This document shows, piece by piece, positions 40,911 through 48,987 of a stretch of DNA of 64,000 nucleotides; the stretch's first letter is position 1, and the number at the start of each line of letters is the position of its first letter. A program made the translations under genes and the position numbers. Below the pieces are notes generated by a model. It was not told the DNA's origin. It saw nothing but the letters and a program-made list of their open reading frames with translations, and ran no database searches. Origin of the DNA: CANJIV01 sp046330225 (GTDB taxonomy: Bacteria; Actinomycetota; Thermoleophilia; Solirubrobacterales; Solirubrobacteraceae); contig JAXLTD010000007.1 of NCBI GenBank assembly GCA_046330225.1, forward strand, positions 124,001 through 188,000, given 5' to 3'.

Positions 40911-41539
40911 GGGTGCTGATCGCCGACGACCACGGCATCGTCCGCAGCGGGCTGCGCCTGCTGCTGGACCGCCAGCCGGACATGGAGGTCGTCGCCGAGG
41001 CGCAGGACGGGGTCGAAGCCGTCCAGCAGGCGATCGCCGAGCGGCCGGATCTCGCCGTCCTCGACGTCGGGATGCCGCGCATGACCGGGCTGCAGGCCAC
41101 CCGCGAGATCAAGGCCTACACGCCGGACACGACCGTCCTGATCCTCTCGATGCACGACGACGAGCGCTACCTGTTCGAGGCGCTGCACGCCGGGGCGTCC
41201 GGCTACGTGCTCAAGCGCGAGGCCGATCAAGATCTCGTCGCGGCGGCGCGGGCCGTCAGCCGGGGCGAGGCGTTCCTCACCAACGCCGCCGAGCGCTCGA
41301 TCATCCGGACCTGGATGGAGGACCCCAGCACCGGGCCGACCGAGCCGCTCACGCCGCGCGAGCAAGAGGTCCTCAAGCTCATCGCCGAGGCGCACACGAA
41401 CCGCCAGATCGCCGACATCCTCGGCCTCTCGGAGAAGACGGTCGAGTCCCATCGGGGCAACCTCCTGCGCAAGCTCGGCATGCGCGACCGCGTGGAACTC
41501 GTGCGCTACGCGATCCGGCGCGGCCTCGTCGAGCCGTAA
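40907..41539 (+). CDS. NarL/LuxR-family response regulator
   Basis: 210 residues: receiver domain with acidic pocket (IADDHG) and phospho-acceptor D53 (VLDVGMP), Lys in YVLKREADQD, then a LuxR-type helix-turn-helix (LTPREQEVLKLIAEAHTNRQ, then IADILGLSEKTVESHR). It pairs with the preceding kinase through a 4-nt overlap. Targets are unknown; neighbouring sulfur genes and its own upstream palindromes are candidates. Confidence 0.92.
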   Translation: MRVLIADDHGIVRSGLRLLLDRQPDMEVVAEAQDGVEAVQQAIAERPDLAVLDVGMPRMTGLQATREIKAYTPDTTVLILSMHDDERYLFEALHAGASGYVLKREADQDLVAAARAVSRGEAFLTNAAERSIIRTWMEDPSTGPTEPLTPREQEVLKLIAEAHTNRQIADILGLSEKTVESHRGNLLRKLGMRDRVELVRYAIRRGLVEP

Positions 41540-41576
41540 GGCGCTGATACCCTAGCGGCGAAGTAGGTATTCGCCC

Positions 41577-42815
41577 ATGGAAGCCGCCACCACGCCCGCC
41601 CTCGACGTCCGCGCCGACTTCCCGATCCTCTCCCGGGAGATCGGCGGCCGTCCGCTCGTCTACCTCGACTCGGCGGCCACGGCGCAGAAGCCGGCCGCGG
41701 TGATCGAAGCGATGGACGCCTACTACCGGGAGCACAACGCCAACGTGCACCGCGGGGTCTACACGCTCGCCCAGGAGGCCACCGACGACTTCGAGGGAGC
41801 GCGCGCGCGGATCGCGGCCTTCACCGGGGCCGACCCCGCCACGACGATCTTCACGAAGAACGCCACCGAAGCGATCAACCTCGTCGCCTACGCGTGGGGC
41901 CGGGACAACGTCGGGCCCGGGGACGTCGTGCTCATCACCCACCTCGAGCACCACTCCAACATCGTGCCGTGGCAGATCCTCGCCCAGGAGACCGGAGCCG
42001 AGCTGCGGTGGGTCGACGTCACCGGGGAGGGTCGGCTGGCCCTCGACCAGTACGAGGCCGAGCTGGCGAGCGGGCGCGTCAAGCTCGCCGCGTTCGCGCA
42101 CATCTCGAACGTCCTCGGGACGATCAATCCGGTGGCGCGCATGACTGCACAGGCCGCCGACGCCGGCGCGGCCGTGCTGATCGACGGGTCTCAGGCGGTG
42201 CCGCAGCTTCCGGTCGACGTCGGCGCGATCGGCGCGGACTTCTACGTCTGGACCGGCCACAAGGCGTTCGGCCCCACGGGCATCGGGGTGCTGCACGGGA
42301 GACGGGAGCGGCTCGAGACGATGCGCCCGTTCCTCAGCGGCGGGGACATGATCCGCACGGTGAGCGTCGAGGGCTCGACGTGGAACGAGCTGCCGTGGAA
42401 GTTCGAGGCCGGCACGTCGATGATCGCCGAGGCCGTCGGCCTCGGCGCCGCGGCGGACTACCTCGGCGCCCTCGGCATGCCGGCCGTGCGGGCCCACGAG
42501 CGCGAGCTGACCGCCTACGCCTTGGAGCGCCTCGCCGAGATCGACGGCCTGCGCCCGGTCGGCCCCCCGGGCGTCGAGGATCGCGGCGGCGTCGTCTCCT
42601 TCGAGATCGCCGGGCTGCACCCGCACGACGTCGCCGAACTGGCCAACCGCGACAACGTCTGCATCCGGGCCGGCCACCACTGTGCGATGCCGCTCATGCG
42701 GCGCCTGGGGCTGCCGGCCACCGCGCGGGCGAGCTTCGGGCCCTACAGCACCCGCGGCGACATCGACGCGCTGGCCGCCTCGCTCCGCCGGGCCCGCGAG
42801 ATCTTCGAGCTGTAG
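41577..42815 (+). CDS. sufS: Cysteine desulfurase, SufS type
   Basis: 412-residue PLP enzyme that takes sulfur from cysteine for Fe-S clusters and other sulfur acceptors. YLDSAATAQKP and NVHRGVYTLA are group II signatures; the PLP lysine is K229 (TGHKAFGPTG) and the persulfide cysteine is C369 (RAGHHCAMPLMRR). sufU, sufB, sufC and sufD are absent here. It could also feed the rhodanese domain of the nearby MoeB fusion. TACCCT and TAGGTA motifs lie upstream. Confidence 0.93.
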   Translation: MEAATTPALDVRADFPILSREIGGRPLVYLDSAATAQKPAAVIEAMDAYYREHNANVHRGVYTLAQEATDDFEGARARIAAFTGADPATTIFTKNATEAINLVAYAWGRDNVGPGDVVLITHLEHHSNIVPWQILAQETGAELRWVDVTGEGRLALDQYEAELASGRVKLAAFAHISNVLGTINPVARMTAQAADAGAAVLIDGSQAVPQLPVDVGAIGADFYVWTGHKAFGPTGIGVLHGRRERLETMRPFLSGGDMIRTVSVEGSTWNELPWKFEAGTSMIAEAVGLGAAADYLGALGMPAVRAHERELTAYALERLAEIDGLRPVGPPGVEDRGGVVSFEIAGLHPHDVAELANRDNVCIRAGHHCAMPLMRRLGLPATARASFGPYSTRGDIDALAASLRRAREIFEL

Positions 42816-42822
42816 CGCGGGG

Positions 42823-43035
42823 TCAGGGAGCTGCCGCGGGCGGCGGCGCCGGCTCGTCCGGCTCCCGGGCCGGCTCGGGGTCGCCCGGCCCGCCGTCGCC
42901 GGACTCCTCGCCCTCCGGGTCCCGGCCGCGGTTGCGGACACGGTCGAGCAGCAGCAGGCCGACGAGGACCGCGACCGGCACGACGTAGATCAGGGAGCTG
43001 AGCCAGTGGCCGGCATGCGCGATCGGCACGATCAT
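42823..43035 (-). CDS. Small single-span membrane protein of the cupredoxin operon
   Basis: 70 residues: a membrane helix (WLSSLIYVVPVAVLVGLLLL) then an acidic Pro/Glu/Asp-rich tail. The ATG overlaps the stop of the large membrane protein (ATGA), so it is the third gene of that operon. No recognised domain; probably an accessory subunit. Confidence 0.7.
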   Translation of the reverse strand: MIVPIAHAGHWLSSLIYVVPVAVLVGLLLLDRVRNRGRDPEGEESGDGGPGDPEPAREPDEPAPPPAAAP

Positions 43036-44441
43036 TGGTTCGACACCGAGAGCAGCCAGAGGCCGAGCGACGTGAACCCGACCATGACGACGAGCATCCA
43101 GTACTGCGAGCGGGTCGCCTCCCGGGGTGATCGGTACACGGTCAGGGCACGGTCGTGGGCGAGCATGAGGCCCGACACGTGCCCCGTGACCAGGACGATG
43201 ACCTGGATGTACCAGATCGCCGTGGCCGAGAAGAGGCTGTAGTCGATCGTCTGGCCCGCCGTGCCGAACAGGTTCGACCCGTCGCCGAGCGGGTCGGAGA
43301 TCAGGAAGGCGAACGCCTGCCCCTCGTAGGCCAGGAACGAGAAGTAGTGCGCCAGGACGTAGGCGAAGGCAATCGGGATGAGCGTGTGGACGAACTGGCG
43401 CGACAGCTCGCGCGTGCTCAGGGCCGGCCGGACGCCGTGCATCCCCCGCACGCCGAGGTGGTAGATGCCGGCGATCACCAGGATGGCGCCGGCGAGGCCG
43501 ATGGTGAAGGCGATCTCCAGGCCCGCCTGGAGTGAGAACCCCAGATCGACGAAGAGCTGCTGGAGCTTCGGCCCGGCCTCGGTCCAGAGCTGGCCCTCCG
43601 CAGCGCCGTCGAACGCCGTCGAGCCGATCGAGACCGCGAGCAGCGCGACGACGCCGGGCGGCGTCGGGAGGGACGTCGTGCCCGAGAGCGGCACCCGCAG
43701 CCACAGCGCCCCGTCGCGGCGCACCCAGGCCGACAGGCGGGCGAAGAGCGAGAAGTAGACGCCGAAGGCATCGGCGTTGCGGCTCCACGCCTCGATGCCG
43801 TAGACGCTCATCCCCACGAGCTGGATCGCGGCGTAGGCCAGGGCGAGGACGGCCAGCGTCGACGGATCGTCCCGCCCGGTGTAGACGAGCTCGACCCAGG
43901 CGAAGGCGAAGATCCCGGCCACCGCCGGCCACCACCCGAGCCGCGCGGGATACGGAAGGGCGGCGGGACCGCGCAGGCCGAGCCGCCCGGCCGCCCACGC
44001 GACGGCCCGCGCTGCCGCGCGCCAGGGGCTGAGCAGCCGGAAGACATCCCCGAAGACGACGCTCGCCACCGGCACGCCGACCCAGAACCCCACGAACACC
44101 AGGCGGGGCATGAGGTTCGCGGCTGCCGTCTGCGTCCCCGCAAGCCCGGCGTACACGCCGGCCGCGAAGATCGCGATCCCGGCGACCCCGAGCACAAGGT
44201 CGGCCGCCGCGGGCAGCGCGATCACCCGGCGCTGTCGGGTGTGCTCGAGCCGCGCCTCCGGCCAGAGCAGGGCCAGGGCCACGAACGACACCACCAGCAC
44301 GACGGCCGCCGCCCAGCCGAACAGCCAGCCGGGGATCGGAAGATCGGCCCGGCCGACGATCCCGTGCGCCGCCGCGACCGACGGGAGGGCCAGGGCGGCG
44401 GCGGCGGCGCCGGACGCCGCCAGCCCCGCCCGCCGGATCAC
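43032..44441 (-). CDS. Polytopic membrane protein, possibly of the fenitrothion-hydrolase-annotated family
   Basis: 469 residues with a signal-like N terminus ending AAAHG and about 10-11 membrane helices. Conserved-looking features are TGRDDPSTLAVLALAYAAIQ, ISDPLGDGSNLFGTAG and TAIWYIQVIVLVTGHVSGLMLAHDRAL (key HVSGLMLAHDRAL, with two His). Similar actinobacterial proteins are sometimes labelled fenitrothion hydrolase, but I see no hydrolase active site. Flanked by a cupredoxin-like gene and a small membrane gene, all overlapping by 4 nt, so a copper- or redox-linked membrane complex is plausible. Confidence 0.65.
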   Translation of the reverse strand: MIRRAGLAASGAAAAALALPSVAAAHGIVGRADLPIPGWLFGWAAAVVLVVSFVALALLWPEARLEHTRQRRVIALPAAADLVLGVAGIAIFAAGVYAGLAGTQTAAANLMPRLVFVGFWVGVPVASVVFGDVFRLLSPWRAAARAVAWAAGRLGLRGPAALPYPARLGWWPAVAGIFAFAWVELVYTGRDDPSTLAVLALAYAAIQLVGMSVYGIEAWSRNADAFGVYFSLFARLSAWVRRDGALWLRVPLSGTTSLPTPPGVVALLAVSIGSTAFDGAAEGQLWTEAGPKLQQLFVDLGFSLQAGLEIAFTIGLAGAILVIAGIYHLGVRGMHGVRPALSTRELSRQFVHTLIPIAFAYVLAHYFSFLAYEGQAFAFLISDPLGDGSNLFGTAGQTIDYSLFSATAIWYIQVIVLVTGHVSGLMLAHDRALTVYRSPREATRSQYWMLVVMVGFTSLGLWLLSVSNQ

Positions 44442-44890
44442 GGCGTGACCTCGAGCTTGGCGATCTTCGTGTCGGTGCTGTGCGCCTCGACGTCGAACAC
44501 CCCCTCGCTCGTGGCCTTGAACGTGAAGGTGACCGAGCCGCCGGCGGGCACGGGCTTCTCGAGGTCGTACCCGTGCACGTGGATGACGTCGGCGACGTTC
44601 GCGGTCACGCGCAGCCGCACGGTGTCGCCGCTCGTGACCGTGATCGTCTTCTCGCCGCCGACCGGCGCCCCATCCTTGACCGCAATCGTGGTGACCCGCG
44701 GCGGCGGCGGAACGGGCGCCGTCGTCGTCGGGACGGTGGCGGGCGCCGTCGTGCCCGGTGCCGCGGTTTCCGTGGCAGCCGTCGTCGCGGGCGCACTCCC
44801 GCCGTCGTCCTTCGGCCGCAGGAGCAGGAACCCGGTGATGACGAGGGCGAGCGCCGCGAGGGCGAGTCCGATGCGCTGGTTGCGGTTCAT
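44438..44890 (-). CDS. Membrane-anchored cupredoxin-like protein
   Basis: 150 residues: one N-terminal helix (RIGLALAALALVITGFLLL), a Thr/Ala/Pro linker, then a beta-rich domain with VTSGDTVRLRVTANVADVIHVHGYDLEK (key ADVIHVHGYD) and an EAHSTD strand near the end. The fold pattern resembles cupredoxin_1 domains; one cysteine-type copper ligand is missing, so copper binding through His/Asp is uncertain. First gene of a three-gene operon with the polytopic protein. Confidence 0.7.
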   Translation of the reverse strand: MNRNQRIGLALAALALVITGFLLLRPKDDGGSAPATTAATETAAPGTTAPATVPTTTAPVPPPPRVTTIAVKDGAPVGGEKTITVTSGDTVRLRVTANVADVIHVHGYDLEKPVPAGGSVTFTFKATSEGVFDVEAHSTDTKIAKLEVTP

Positions 44891-44954
44891 GCGGAATTCA
44901 AGGGCGCGGTGCGGGACCCCTGAGGGTAGGCGAGACGGCCCGGTGGCGGCTCCG

Positions 44955-45647
44955 TCAGCGCCCGCACGGCGCGGCGCCGGCAAGCCGGAGCGGCGAGTCG
45001 GGCGGCCGTCCGTTGTAGGGCCGGTAGCGCAGGAGTGCGGCGAACCCCCAGCCTCCCGCGGGGCAGCCCGACGCCCGGCGCACGTACCCGGCGCCGTTCG
45101 GCCCCCCGAGCGTGAGCCGCAGGAAGGCCGGCGTGAGCTCGAAGCCGGCCACGTCGCCCTGAGCGAGCGACAGCACGATCTGGCGGCCGGCCACGCGGGC
45201 CTCGTAGACGAGCGCCTGCGGAATGGGGCGGGCGAGCTCGGCGCGCAGCAGCAGCGTGCCGCCGGGGCCCGCGTACGCGGCAAGCCGGGCGACGGCATCG
45301 AGGCGGCCGCCCGGGGCGCGGGCGCCAGAGTTGTACGCCGCGAAGCGGCCCGTGCCGCCGCCGACACGCGACCGGGCCGGGCAGCGGCCGGGCGTCAGCA
45401 GAACCGTGTCGCGGGCGCACGCGGCCCGCGGGACGAGCCGGAACCCGGCAGGCAGGGTGAGCGTGGCCCGGGCGAGGGGGGACGGCGCGCCCGTCGCCGG
45501 CGCGCCCGTGTCCAGGGCGATGGATGTCGCGCCGGTCGCCGCGGACACGCGAACCGAGAGGAACGAGGCCGCCGACGCGGCGGGGGCCAGGGCGCCGAGG
45601 GCAGCGGCGGTCGCGGCGATGGCGAGGAGACGGAGGGAGGCGGGCAT
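44955..45647 (-). CDS. Secreted protein, paralogue of the 45726 gene
   Basis: 230 residues with a signal peptide (to about residue 26, APAASA). The body is beta-rich with four or more Cys (RAACARDTVLLTPGRCPA, ASGCPAGG, APCGR). LPAGFRLV and GGGTGRFAAYN align in order with LPKGFKFV and GAGSASFIAAA of the next gene, so both come from one duplication. Arginine rich. Function unknown. Confidence 0.75.
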   Translation of the reverse strand: MPASLRLLAIAATAAALGALAPAASAASFLSVRVSAATGATSIALDTGAPATGAPSPLARATLTLPAGFRLVPRAACARDTVLLTPGRCPARSRVGGGTGRFAAYNSGARAPGGRLDAVARLAAYAGPGGTLLLRAELARPIPQALVYEARVAGRQIVLSLAQGDVAGFELTPAFLRLTLGGPNGAGYVRRASGCPAGGWGFAALLRYRPYNGRPPDSPLRLAGAAPCGR

Positions 45648-45725
45648 CGGCAGGCGGTATGGAAGCAGAACGAGAGCGGGGCGGCCGCAGCCGCCCCGCT
45701 CGGGTCCGTCAGATGCTGCGTGGGA

Positions 45726-46460
45726 CTACGAGCACTTCACCTTCGCGGTCGCGCTGACCACGGTGCTGGTGACGGAGTTTCCGTCCGGCGTGCGGAACTT
45801 CGTCTTCGCGGTCGAGACCCAGCCGCCCTTCGGGCAGGTCGTGGAGGCCTTGACGACCCCGCCGATCGGCGCGTCGAACTTTGTGACCGAGATGGTCAGG
45901 CCGGCGACGACGATCTTGTAGACCGGGATGCGGATGGTCGGCAAGGAGCCGCTGATCAGCTGGCCGGGGAAAGTCCGCTGGTCCTGCACGGGCTTCTCGG
46001 CATTCGACAGGATGAAGAACTTGCTGGGGCCCGACAGGTAGTTCAGGATCCCGCCGTTCTTCGGGACGTTGCCCTTGATCGGGGCGGTGTTCGCCGGGAT
46101 CGTGGTGGTGCCGGCCGCGGCGATGAACGACGCGCTGCCCGCGCCCAGGAGGCCGGTCCGGCCGCACGTCTTGGCGGCGAGCACGCTCTCCTTGCACGTC
46201 TTGAAGCCCTTCGTCACGAACTTGAAGCCCTTGGGCAGGATCAGGTCCGTCGAGCCGAGCGGGTCGACCGTCTTGGTCGAGTCGACGTTCGCGTACTTGA
46301 TGATCGGGTTGATCGAGACGGTCCGCAGCTTCTTCGACGAGACCGACTTCTTCGCGGGGGAGATCTTCAGGGTGTAGGTGACCTTGTTGGCGGCCATGGC
46401 ATCGGCCGAGAACGCCAGCGGCACCGCCGCGGCGAGCGCGACGAGAACGAACTTACGCAT
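45726..46460 (-). CDS. Secreted lysine-rich protein, paralogue of the 44955 gene
   Basis: 244 residues with a signal peptide ending ADAMAANK. The mature protein is beta-rich and Lys/Thr/Ser rich, with LPKGFKFVTKGFKTCKESVL, KTCGRTGLLGAGSASFIAAA, TCPKGGWVSTAKTKF and a final KCS; four Cys probably form two disulfides. It shares the framework of the adjacent gene but uses Lys where that uses Arg. AGGAGGG precedes the ATG. Probably surface or extracellular; function unknown. Confidence 0.8.
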   Translation of the reverse strand: MRKFVLVALAAAVPLAFSADAMAANKVTYTLKISPAKKSVSSKKLRTVSINPIIKYANVDSTKTVDPLGSTDLILPKGFKFVTKGFKTCKESVLAAKTCGRTGLLGAGSASFIAAAGTTTIPANTAPIKGNVPKNGGILNYLSGPSKFFILSNAEKPVQDQRTFPGQLISGSLPTIRIPVYKIVVAGLTISVTKFDAPIGGVVKASTTCPKGGWVSTAKTKFRTPDGNSVTSTVVSATAKVKCS

Positions 46461-46777
46461 GCATCCCTCCTGGGACTCGGTGGCTCCGGACAGGCGGGCG
46501 CGGTGCGGACGTGCGGGGGAGACGGGCGTCCGCGACGCGGCGCCGCCCAGGGCGCGCATCGGTTGGTGTGATGGAAATCACGGTCATGGTAGTCAGGTAT
46601 GCAGCCCCCGCGCGCCATTTGCCTCCGGCGATCGGCCGGCCCGCTGGCGGCGCGAGCTGTTCCCCCCTCCAGGACCGGATCCTTCAGGAAGTCCGAACCC
46701 GAGTCAACCGGGAACCGTGCCCGGGCCGGGCCGCACGGTGATCCGGCGCGACGGCTCTCCCGGACCCGTACCGACGC
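46461..46777. promoter_or_regulatory. 317-bp divergent control region with CRP-like palindrome
   Basis: No gene here. TGTGA, 6 nt, TCACG at 46567-46582 is one base from the CRP-family consensus. On the minus strand TACCAT (46591-46586) is a plausible -10 for the secreted gene and would put its start point on that palindrome. AGGAGGG at about 46465-46471 is the ribosome site of the secreted gene. Nothing clear is seen for the plus-strand gene. Confidence 0.5.
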
Positions 46778-48229
46778 ATGCCCGCCCGCACCCGCCGGAT
46801 CGCCGCCCCGCCCGCCGTCGCCGTGATCGGCGCCGGGGTCGGCGGGCTGACCGCCGCCTGCGAGCTCCAGCGCCGGGGCAGCGCCGTGACGCTCGTGGAG
46901 CGCCGGCACGTCGGCGGCTGCGCGACGACCTTCCCGCTCGGCGGAGTCGCCTACGACGCCGGGGCGACGCTGGCGTTCGGGCTCGACCACCCCGGCCTGC
47001 TCGGCGGCGTGCTCGCGGACCTCGGCATCGAGCTGCCCTGCCGCCGCCCCGAGATCGCCTGGTCCGTGCGCGGCGAGGGCTTCGCGGTGGACCGGTGGGT
47101 CGATCGCGGGCGCTGGCTCGACGCGGCGGTCGCGGCGTTCGGGCCGGCGGTCGAGCCCCTGTGGCAGGAGTGCGAGGCCGTGACCGACACCGTCCTCGGG
47201 GCGGCCGCCCGCCGCCCGGCCCTGCCCCCGACGCGGCTGGCCGACTGGCTTCGCCTGGCCGCGACGGCGGCGCCGCACCGCGCCGCCGTCCTCGCGCCGC
47301 TCGTCGCGCGCCCGTTCTCGAGCCTGCTCGAGCGCCACGGCCTGGCCGCTGGGCCGTTCCGGCGGTTCTGCGACCTCCAGCTGCTCATCACCGCCCAGGC
47401 CCCGGCCGACCGGGCGATGGCGCTCTACGGCGCGCTCGCGCTCGTGCTCCCGCACCGGGGGACGGCGGTGCTCGAGCACGGCATGGGGTCGCTGGCGACG
47501 GCGCTCGCCGCCCGGTTCGCCGAGCTCGGCGGCACGCTGCTGGCGGGCGAGGAGGCGGTGCGGGCCCAGCGCCACGCCGTGACGCTCGCCTCGGGGCGGA
47601 CGCTCGCCTGCGACGCCGTGATCCTGAACACCACGCCCTGGGACGCCCAGCGGATCGTCGGGCGCCTGCCGGTCCGCCACGCGCGCCGGCTGGCCGCCCA
47701 GCCCGAGGCCTGGGGCGCCCTGTGCCTGTACCTCGCCCTCCCCGCCTCCGAGCTGCCCGCCGGCGGGCGCTTCCTGCAGCTCGAGGCGCCCGCCGGCTCG
47801 ATCCTCGGCGACCGCCAGAGCGTCTTCGTGTCGATCGGGGGCGCCGAGCGCGACACGGCCGACGGCCTCCGTCCCGCCACCGTCTCGGTCCACGCCCACC
47901 GCGGCAGCTGGCCGGAACGCGGCCCGCGGTACGACGCCCGCAAGGCCGCGAGCACCGCGGCCGTGCTCGAGCTCCTGGCGCCCCACCTCCCGCCGCCAGC
48001 GCGCACGATCACCGCCACGCCGGCCACCTGGGTCGACTTCGCCGGGCGCGCCGGCGGCCGGGTGGGCGGCTTCCCCGCCGTCGCGGGGCTGCCGCCGCCC
48101 CTCCCCTTCCCCCCGCGGCTCGCGCCGGGGGTGTGGCTGGCGGGCGACAGCGTCGTGCCGGGCCAGTCGACGATGGCCGTCGCGCTCGCCGGGCGGACCG
48201 TCGCGCTCGCCGCAGCCGCCGGGCGGTAG
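46778..48229 (+). CDS. CrtI/phytoene-desaturase-like FAD oxidoreductase
   Basis: 483 residues. Dinucleotide motif VAVIGAGVGGLTAACELQRR, then GGCATTFPLGGVAYDAGATL, and a C-terminal FAD strand WLAGDSVVPGQSTMAVALAGR, typical of carotenoid isomerase and desaturase relatives. No crt partner genes are near, so the substrate is open. Sixteen bases separate it from the redoxin gene. Confidence 0.83.
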   Translation: MPARTRRIAAPPAVAVIGAGVGGLTAACELQRRGSAVTLVERRHVGGCATTFPLGGVAYDAGATLAFGLDHPGLLGGVLADLGIELPCRRPEIAWSVRGEGFAVDRWVDRGRWLDAAVAAFGPAVEPLWQECEAVTDTVLGAAARRPALPPTRLADWLRLAATAAPHRAAVLAPLVARPFSSLLERHGLAAGPFRRFCDLQLLITAQAPADRAMALYGALALVLPHRGTAVLEHGMGSLATALAARFAELGGTLLAGEEAVRAQRHAVTLASGRTLACDAVILNTTPWDAQRIVGRLPVRHARRLAAQPEAWGALCLYLALPASELPAGGRFLQLEAPAGSILGDRQSVFVSIGGAERDTADGLRPATVSVHAHRGSWPERGPRYDARKAASTAAVLELLAPHLPPPARTITATPATWVDFAGRAGGRVGGFPAVAGLPPPLPFPPRLAPGVWLAGDSVVPGQSTMAVALAGRTVALAAAAGR

Positions 48230-48245
48230 CTACGGTTCCGGGCCG

Positions 48246-48986
48246 ATGCGCCCCGGCACCGACACGATCGCCGCCCCGCCGTTTCCCGCCCGCCTGCCCT
48301 GGGTCAACGTCGCTGCACTGCGCATGGACAAGCAGATCGGACGGCCCGTGCTCATCGAGTTCTGGGACTTCTGCCGGGTCAACTCGCTGCGGACGCTGCC
48401 CTACGTCCGGGCCTGGCACGAGCGCTACGCCGAGGCCGGGCTGCGCGTCATCGGAGTGCACACGCCCGGCTTTCCCTGCTCGCGGGACGAGGCGGAAGTG
48501 CGGGCGGCCTGCGCGCGCCTTGACGTCGAACACCCCGTCGTGATCGACGCCGACGCCCAGATCTGGGGCCTGTACGAGAACGCCGGCTGGCCGGCGCGCT
48601 ACCTCTGGGACCAGCGCGGGATGCTCCACGACTACCACTACGGGGAGGGCGCCTACGACGAGACCGAGCGGGCGATCCAGGAGCTCCTGGGCGTGAGCGG
48701 GGACCTCGTCGCGCCGGTGCGACCCGAGGACGTGCCGGGCGCCGTCCTGGCCGTCCCGACCCCAGACGTGGCCGGCCCGTACAGCGGCCCATACGAGGCG
48801 GGCGCCGTCTGGGCGGTGCTCGACGGGGCCGGGACGGCGAGCGCGAACGGAGACGAGATCCGCGTCGACGGTCCCGGGGTCCGGCGGCTCGTGGAGCACC
48901 CGCGCCACACGGCCGCCGTCCTGGACTTCGCGACCGGCCCCGGCGTGACCTGCCACGCCACCTGCTTCGTGGCCGGGCTGGCCTGA
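48246..48986 (+). CDS. Redoxin-domain protein with a single active-site Cys
   Basis: 246 residues: TlpA/DipZ-like thioredoxin domain followed by a beta-rich C-terminal domain, as in DipZ-type redoxins. In DipZ relatives the active site is CxNC; here it reads WDFCRVNSLRTLPY with only C43, and N46-S47 in place of the resolving Cys. It may act through a mixed disulfide or not as a disulfide reductase. TACGGT lies 9 nt before the ATG. Confidence 0.75.
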   Translation: MRPGTDTIAAPPFPARLPWVNVAALRMDKQIGRPVLIEFWDFCRVNSLRTLPYVRAWHERYAEAGLRVIGVHTPGFPCSRDEAEVRAACARLDVEHPVVIDADAQIWGLYENAGWPARYLWDQRGMLHDYHYGEGAYDETERAIQELLGVSGDLVAPVRPEDVPGAVLAVPTPDVAGPYSGPYEAGAVWAVLDGAGTASANGDEIRVDGPGVRRLVEHPRHTAAVLDFATGPGVTCHATCFVAGLA

Positions 48987-48987
48987 G

